Shown: positions 17,468 to 19,852 of the stretch, one piece after another | Position numbering within the stretch: the first letter of the stretch is position 1 | Layout: each line of letters begins with the position of its first letter | Origin: JAAYYM01 sp964483155 | GTDB lineage: Bacteria; Bacillota; Clostridia; Lachnospirales; Lachnospiraceae | Assembly (NCBI GenBank): GCA_964483155.1 | Contig: CAZAAC010000044.1 | Location: forward strand, 1-19,852 | Length of the DNA stretch: 19,852 bases | Direction: 5' to 3' | The notes under the pieces: model-generated | What the model was told of the DNA's origin: nothing | The model's input: only the letters and a program-made list of their open reading frames with translations | Database searches by the model: none | Program-made: the position numbers and the translations under genes

Positions 17468-18457
17468 CTATTCCGAGATATGTTGAATTGGTATTGTATC
17501 CTCAGCAATCTTTACGATTGGAATATTTTTCTTTTGCAATGCTTCAATGATTTCTGGTAATGCCTCAACAGTAGTTGTTTTATCTCCGATATCATGCATC
17601 AGTATCATCGTTTCCTCATTCTCTTCAATTCCATATAATGCGTTTTTAACAATCTCATCTTTATCTACAGGATTTCCTGTTGCATCCCTTGCGGAAATGT
17701 TCCAATCATAGTAAACAATGTCCCTCGCCTTCAAATAATCAATAAAAAATTCCATACTGATTGGTGAAACAGTATTACTGCTTCCTCCGGGGAATCGATA
17801 TATTTTCGGAATGATTCCTGTTTCCTCATATAGCAGATTTTCAAGTTTATTTAAATCCTCTGCAAAAGCCTCTTGCGAAGCATATATATCCTGGTATTTG
17901 TGGGAATACGAATGCATTCCTAACGTGTGTCCCTCGTCTACAATTCGCTTATAAATTGCTTTCAAATCTGGGTCTTCCGTGCCTATTACAAAAAAACTTG
18001 CCTTTACACCATATTGGGCTAGTATATCTAGAACATCATCTGTTAAGTAACTGGGACCATCATCAAATGTCAAATACACCTTGTTGGGCCAGCTTGTCTC
18101 TTCTAGAAGAACCGTTTCTTCTAGCAATGTCATCTTCGACAAATCCTGCTCAAATATAGTCTGATTTGCCTTCGCATCTGCATACAAATCTTCATCCTGT
18201 GGTATATCCTGTGAAGTATTCTGAGCCTTTTCCGTTTCTTTTGGCTCTTCCTTTATTGACATGATAATTTTCTTTTTTTGTGATATTTGGTATAATTCCT
18301 CTACCTGATCCTCAAGCGAATTTACCTTACAAAAAAGATAAATGCATAGAATCAACGGTAATATAATAATAACAATAAGGAAAATAATAATAGCCCTCTT
18401 GATAAGCTGTACCCTAGTGTTACGATTTACACTCTTGATACGGCTAGATTCTCCCAT
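17468..18457 (-). CDS. Membrane-anchored polysaccharide deacetylase (NodB family, CE4)
   Basis: Probably removes N-acetyl groups from cell-wall sugars (peptidoglycan GlcNAc is the commonest substrate in Gram-positives) or from another surface polymer. The 329 residues: a short basic N-terminus, one membrane helix (about 21-43), a coiled/charged linker (45-120), then a NodB domain (about 125-320). Catalytic motifs are complete: TFDDGP (130-135, base Asp132 and metal Asp133), HSYSH (182-186, metal His182 and His186), RFPGG (221-225), DWN (251-253) and LMHD (286-289, His288). The topology places the enzyme outside the cell. AAAGGA precedes the ATG at 18457, and a candidate promoter lies upstream. 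The bactofilin gene follows within 36 nt; coupling of wall enzymes to bactofilins is known elsewhere. The exact substrate cannot be told from the sequence. Confidence 0.94.
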   Translation of the reverse strand: MGESSRIKSVNRNTRVQLIKRAIIIFLIVIIILPLILCIYLFCKVNSLEDQVEELYQISQKKKIIMSIKEEPKETEKAQNTSQDIPQDEDLYADAKANQTIFEQDLSKMTLLEETVLLEETSWPNKVYLTFDDGPSYLTDDVLDILAQYGVKASFFVIGTEDPDLKAIYKRIVDEGHTLGMHSYSHKYQDIYASQEAFAEDLNKLENLLYEETGIIPKIYRFPGGSSNTVSPISMEFFIDYLKARDIVYYDWNISARDATGNPVDKDEIVKNALYGIEENEETMILMHDIGDKTTTVEALPEIIEALQKKNIPIVKIAEDTIPIQHISE

Positions 18458-18499
18458 CGTCTAATCGATCCTTTCAAGTAAATTGGTGCATAATGTACA

Positions 18500-18536
18500 C
18501 ATCTAACATTGTACCACAACTCATGCATAATAGAAA
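18500..18536 (-). promoter_or_regulatory. Candidate sigma-A promoter for the deacetylase-bactofilin-pyrH-frr unit
   Basis: On the minus strand an extended -10 element TGG-TACAAT (18516-18508) stands 17 bases after TTTCTA (18536-18531), a poor -35 match with three of six consensus bases. A transcript starting near 18500 would have a leader of roughly 45 nt before the deacetylase ATG. Evidence is consensus matching only. Confidence 0.4.
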
Positions 18537-18544
18537 AGTATTTT

Positions 18545-19468
18545 TCAATTATTTTCAGTTATTTTACATTTTTCACTTTGGGTCATTTTTATTAAAATAA
18601 TGATTGCAGTAATAATAAATGCAGATCCCCCGATAATTCCCATCGGTGCTGGACCAATAAAATTATTGCCACCATCTTTGGTGAAATAAATGGCTGTTGA
18701 CGCGATTCCGTTCAGACTCCCATGCGCAATAACTGCCGGAATACAGCTTCCTGTTTTTATAGATAAAAAAGAAAAGATACACCCCATTACAATACAGAAA
18801 ATACACATTGCAAAAATGCCAAGATAAGGATAACCAGCATAATCAGTTCCATAATTATGCCCCATAATCGTAAGTGGCAAATGCCATAATCCCCATATCA
18901 CACCTGTAATCAATACCATTGGCAGAAACCTAAATTTCTCCATCATTTTAGGCATCAAGTAGCCTCTCCAGCCCCACTCCTCACCAAAGCAGGTCACAAA
19001 ATTCAAAATAGGCCCTAACAAAATTCCCGTTATGAACTGGCTTATGATTGTACTTCTTAATTGTGCACTTTGCAAATCAATTCCCTGTGTTTCAAAGATA
19101 TTCATCGCATATCCCATATTACTATCAAACTGCTCCTTGAAAACAACAAAATAGATTACAGCACCTAAAAATGTCAAAACAGCTGGCCCAAACCATGCAA
19201 ACAGATAATATTTAAAATTCATTTTGAAATTTGGTCGTATCCAATTATGAGTAAAACCTTCTTTGGAAACAATCCGCGTAATAATGACACACAGTGCTGG
19301 AATAAACATCATTGATCCTGTTACAATCTGCGCAATTCCATTTTGCTTGGCATTATCCAATGTAACTAGATCTTTTACGATACTGAACTCCAGAACATAT
19401 GTAATTACAAAAGCAAGTGTCAAAAAAATCAGTATTCGTTTTGTTTCTAATGTTTTATCATATTTCAT
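18545..19468 (-). CDS. CPBP (CAAX protease/Abi) family intramembrane metalloprotease
   Basis: A polytopic membrane protein of the CPBP/Abi family, relatives of Rce1-type proteases; bacterial members often give self-immunity to bacteriocins or process membrane peptides, but this one has no assigned substrate. With the start at 19468 it has 307 residues and about eight hydrophobic segments. Family motifs are intact: FGEEWGWRGYL (EExxxR, Glu163-Glu164-Arg168), WGLWHLPL (His196) and IAHGSLNG (HxxxN, His249, Asn253). I prefer the ATG at 19468 because GGAG lies 9 nt upstream; ATGs at 19483 and 19474 are in frame alternatives with poorer spacing. It stands alone, with a candidate promoter upstream and no bacteriocin gene visible. 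Its spacing from the deacetylase (87 nt, with a promoter candidate) suggests a separate unit. No terminator hairpin was found after it. Confidence 0.9.
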   Translation of the reverse strand: MKYDKTLETKRILIFLTLAFVITYVLEFSIVKDLVTLDNAKQNGIAQIVTGSMMFIPALCVIITRIVSKEGFTHNWIRPNFKMNFKYYLFAWFGPAVLTFLGAVIYFVVFKEQFDSNMGYAMNIFETQGIDLQSAQLRSTIISQFITGILLGPILNFVTCFGEEWGWRGYLMPKMMEKFRFLPMVLITGVIWGLWHLPLTIMGHNYGTDYAGYPYLGIFAMCIFCIVMGCIFSFLSIKTGSCIPAVIAHGSLNGIASTAIYFTKDGGNNFIGPAPMGIIGGSAFIITAIIILIKMTQSEKCKITENN

Positions 19469-19742
19469 ACGCATAATCTCCATTTCTGTCCCATTTAATC
19501 TGTATTATTATATCCGTATCATTATTTTCCCAAATTATTTCCTTTTCCAGCCTGCTGTTCTCTCTAATTCCTAAACAATGAAGCATAGCAACTATACTTA
19601 TAATAATACATTTTACAACCTGATACAACAAATTTGTATTCACGGATAGCGTAAATTTACTGTAGGATTTAATTAGACAGATATTCCCTCGATATGTTTT
19701 AGATTTAACTTCTTCTTAAACTATACCTAGTTCGTACTCATT
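19469..19742 (-). promoter_or_regulatory. Gene-poor upstream region of the CPBP protease with a weak promoter candidate
   Basis: No gene I can support lies here. On the minus strand TTGTAT (19628-19623) and TATTAT (19605-19600) are spaced by 17 bases, a passable sigma-A pair with a poor -35. A transcript starting near 19593 would carry a leader of about 125 nt. No riboswitch-like structure or strong hairpin was recognised. A 61-codon GTG-initiated frame (19458-19643) crosses the region and overlaps the protease start, but it lacks an SD. Confidence 0.25.
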
Positions 19743-19852
19743 TTACAATCCCCAAATGTGATTTCTAAAATACGCTATCTTTTTCACTTCCGGAAATGGA
19801 ATGCTATGTGTAATTCGTTCCACATAACGTTGTTCTTCTGATAGTTTCTTTC
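19743..19852 (-). CDS. Possible C-terminal end of an unrecognised gene (cut by window edge)
   Basis: One minus-strand frame stays open from the right edge for 35 codons to a TAA at 19743-19745, while the other two minus frames stop within 16 and 23 codons. The translation starts KKLSEEQRYVERITHSIPFP and ends RNHIWGL. Its mix of charged and aromatic residues looks protein-like and it runs in the same direction as all other genes, but it is too short to identify, and an open run of this length can occur by chance. No terminator hairpin follows. Confidence 0.4.
   Translation of the reverse strand, partial: KKLSEEQRYVERITHSIPFPEVKKIAYFRNHIWGL

Noticed and set aside
19458..19643. 61-codon minus-strand frame upstream of the CPBP protease
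   Set aside because: GTG start without SD, overlaps the protease start in another frame, and the translation shows no recognisable domain.
1..19852. CRISPR array, tRNA/rRNA, insertion sequence or prophage
   Set aside because: No regularly spaced repeats, no cloverleaf or rRNA-like stretch, and no transposase, integrase or phage structural gene was recognised by reading.

Overview
The window reads as a chromosomal segment of an AT-rich, low-GC Gram-positive bacterium of class Clostridia, most like a Lachnospiraceae member. Reasons: a Gram-positive PolC-type replicase, the MEP isoprenoid genes in the clostridial order pyrH-frr-uppS-cdsA-dxr-rseP-ispG-polC, and strong AGGAGG-type ribosome binding sites. 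Every supported gene lies on the minus strand, so transcription runs from high to low coordinates. I recognise no tRNA, rRNA, CRISPR array, insertion sequence or phage gene.

Reading with transcription: a short C-terminal end of an unrecognised gene (19743-19852), then a gene-poor stretch, then a CPBP/Abi-type membrane protease (18545-19468). After a likely promoter come a membrane-anchored polysaccharide deacetylase (17468-18457) and a bactofilin with a long acidic N-terminus (16514-17431), then pyrH (UMP kinase) and frr (ribosome recycling factor). A terminator-like hairpin separates frr from uppS. Next come uppS (undecaprenyl-PP synthase), cdsA (CDP-diacylglycerol synthase), dxr (MEP pathway) and rseP (site-2 protease), closed by a strong AT-rich intrinsic terminator at about 11300-11343.

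The next unit opens with a two-gene module that is not part of the usual housekeeping string: a transmembrane Ser/Thr kinase with a TPR-like outer region (9446-11176), overlapped by a signal-peptide protein with about five Ig-like modules and a C-terminal membrane anchor (7354-9459). Both start with GTG. They sit between rseP and ispG, genes that are commonly adjacent in clostridia. A hairpin precedes ispG, which overlaps polC by the ATGA arrangement. The polC stop codon lies inside the Shine-Dalgarno of a copper-type P1B ATPase (copA) that runs off the left edge.

Functionally the segment joins envelope construction (UppS lipid carrier, CdsA phospholipid precursor, peptidoglycan deacetylase, bactofilin scaffold, RseP), isoprenoid precursor supply (Dxr, IspG), nucleotide supply and translation (PyrH, Frr) and replication (PolC). 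The kinase/Ig-protein pair is the best candidate for a less-described system: it looks like a surface-sensing or surface-assembly module, but its function is inferred from architecture only.
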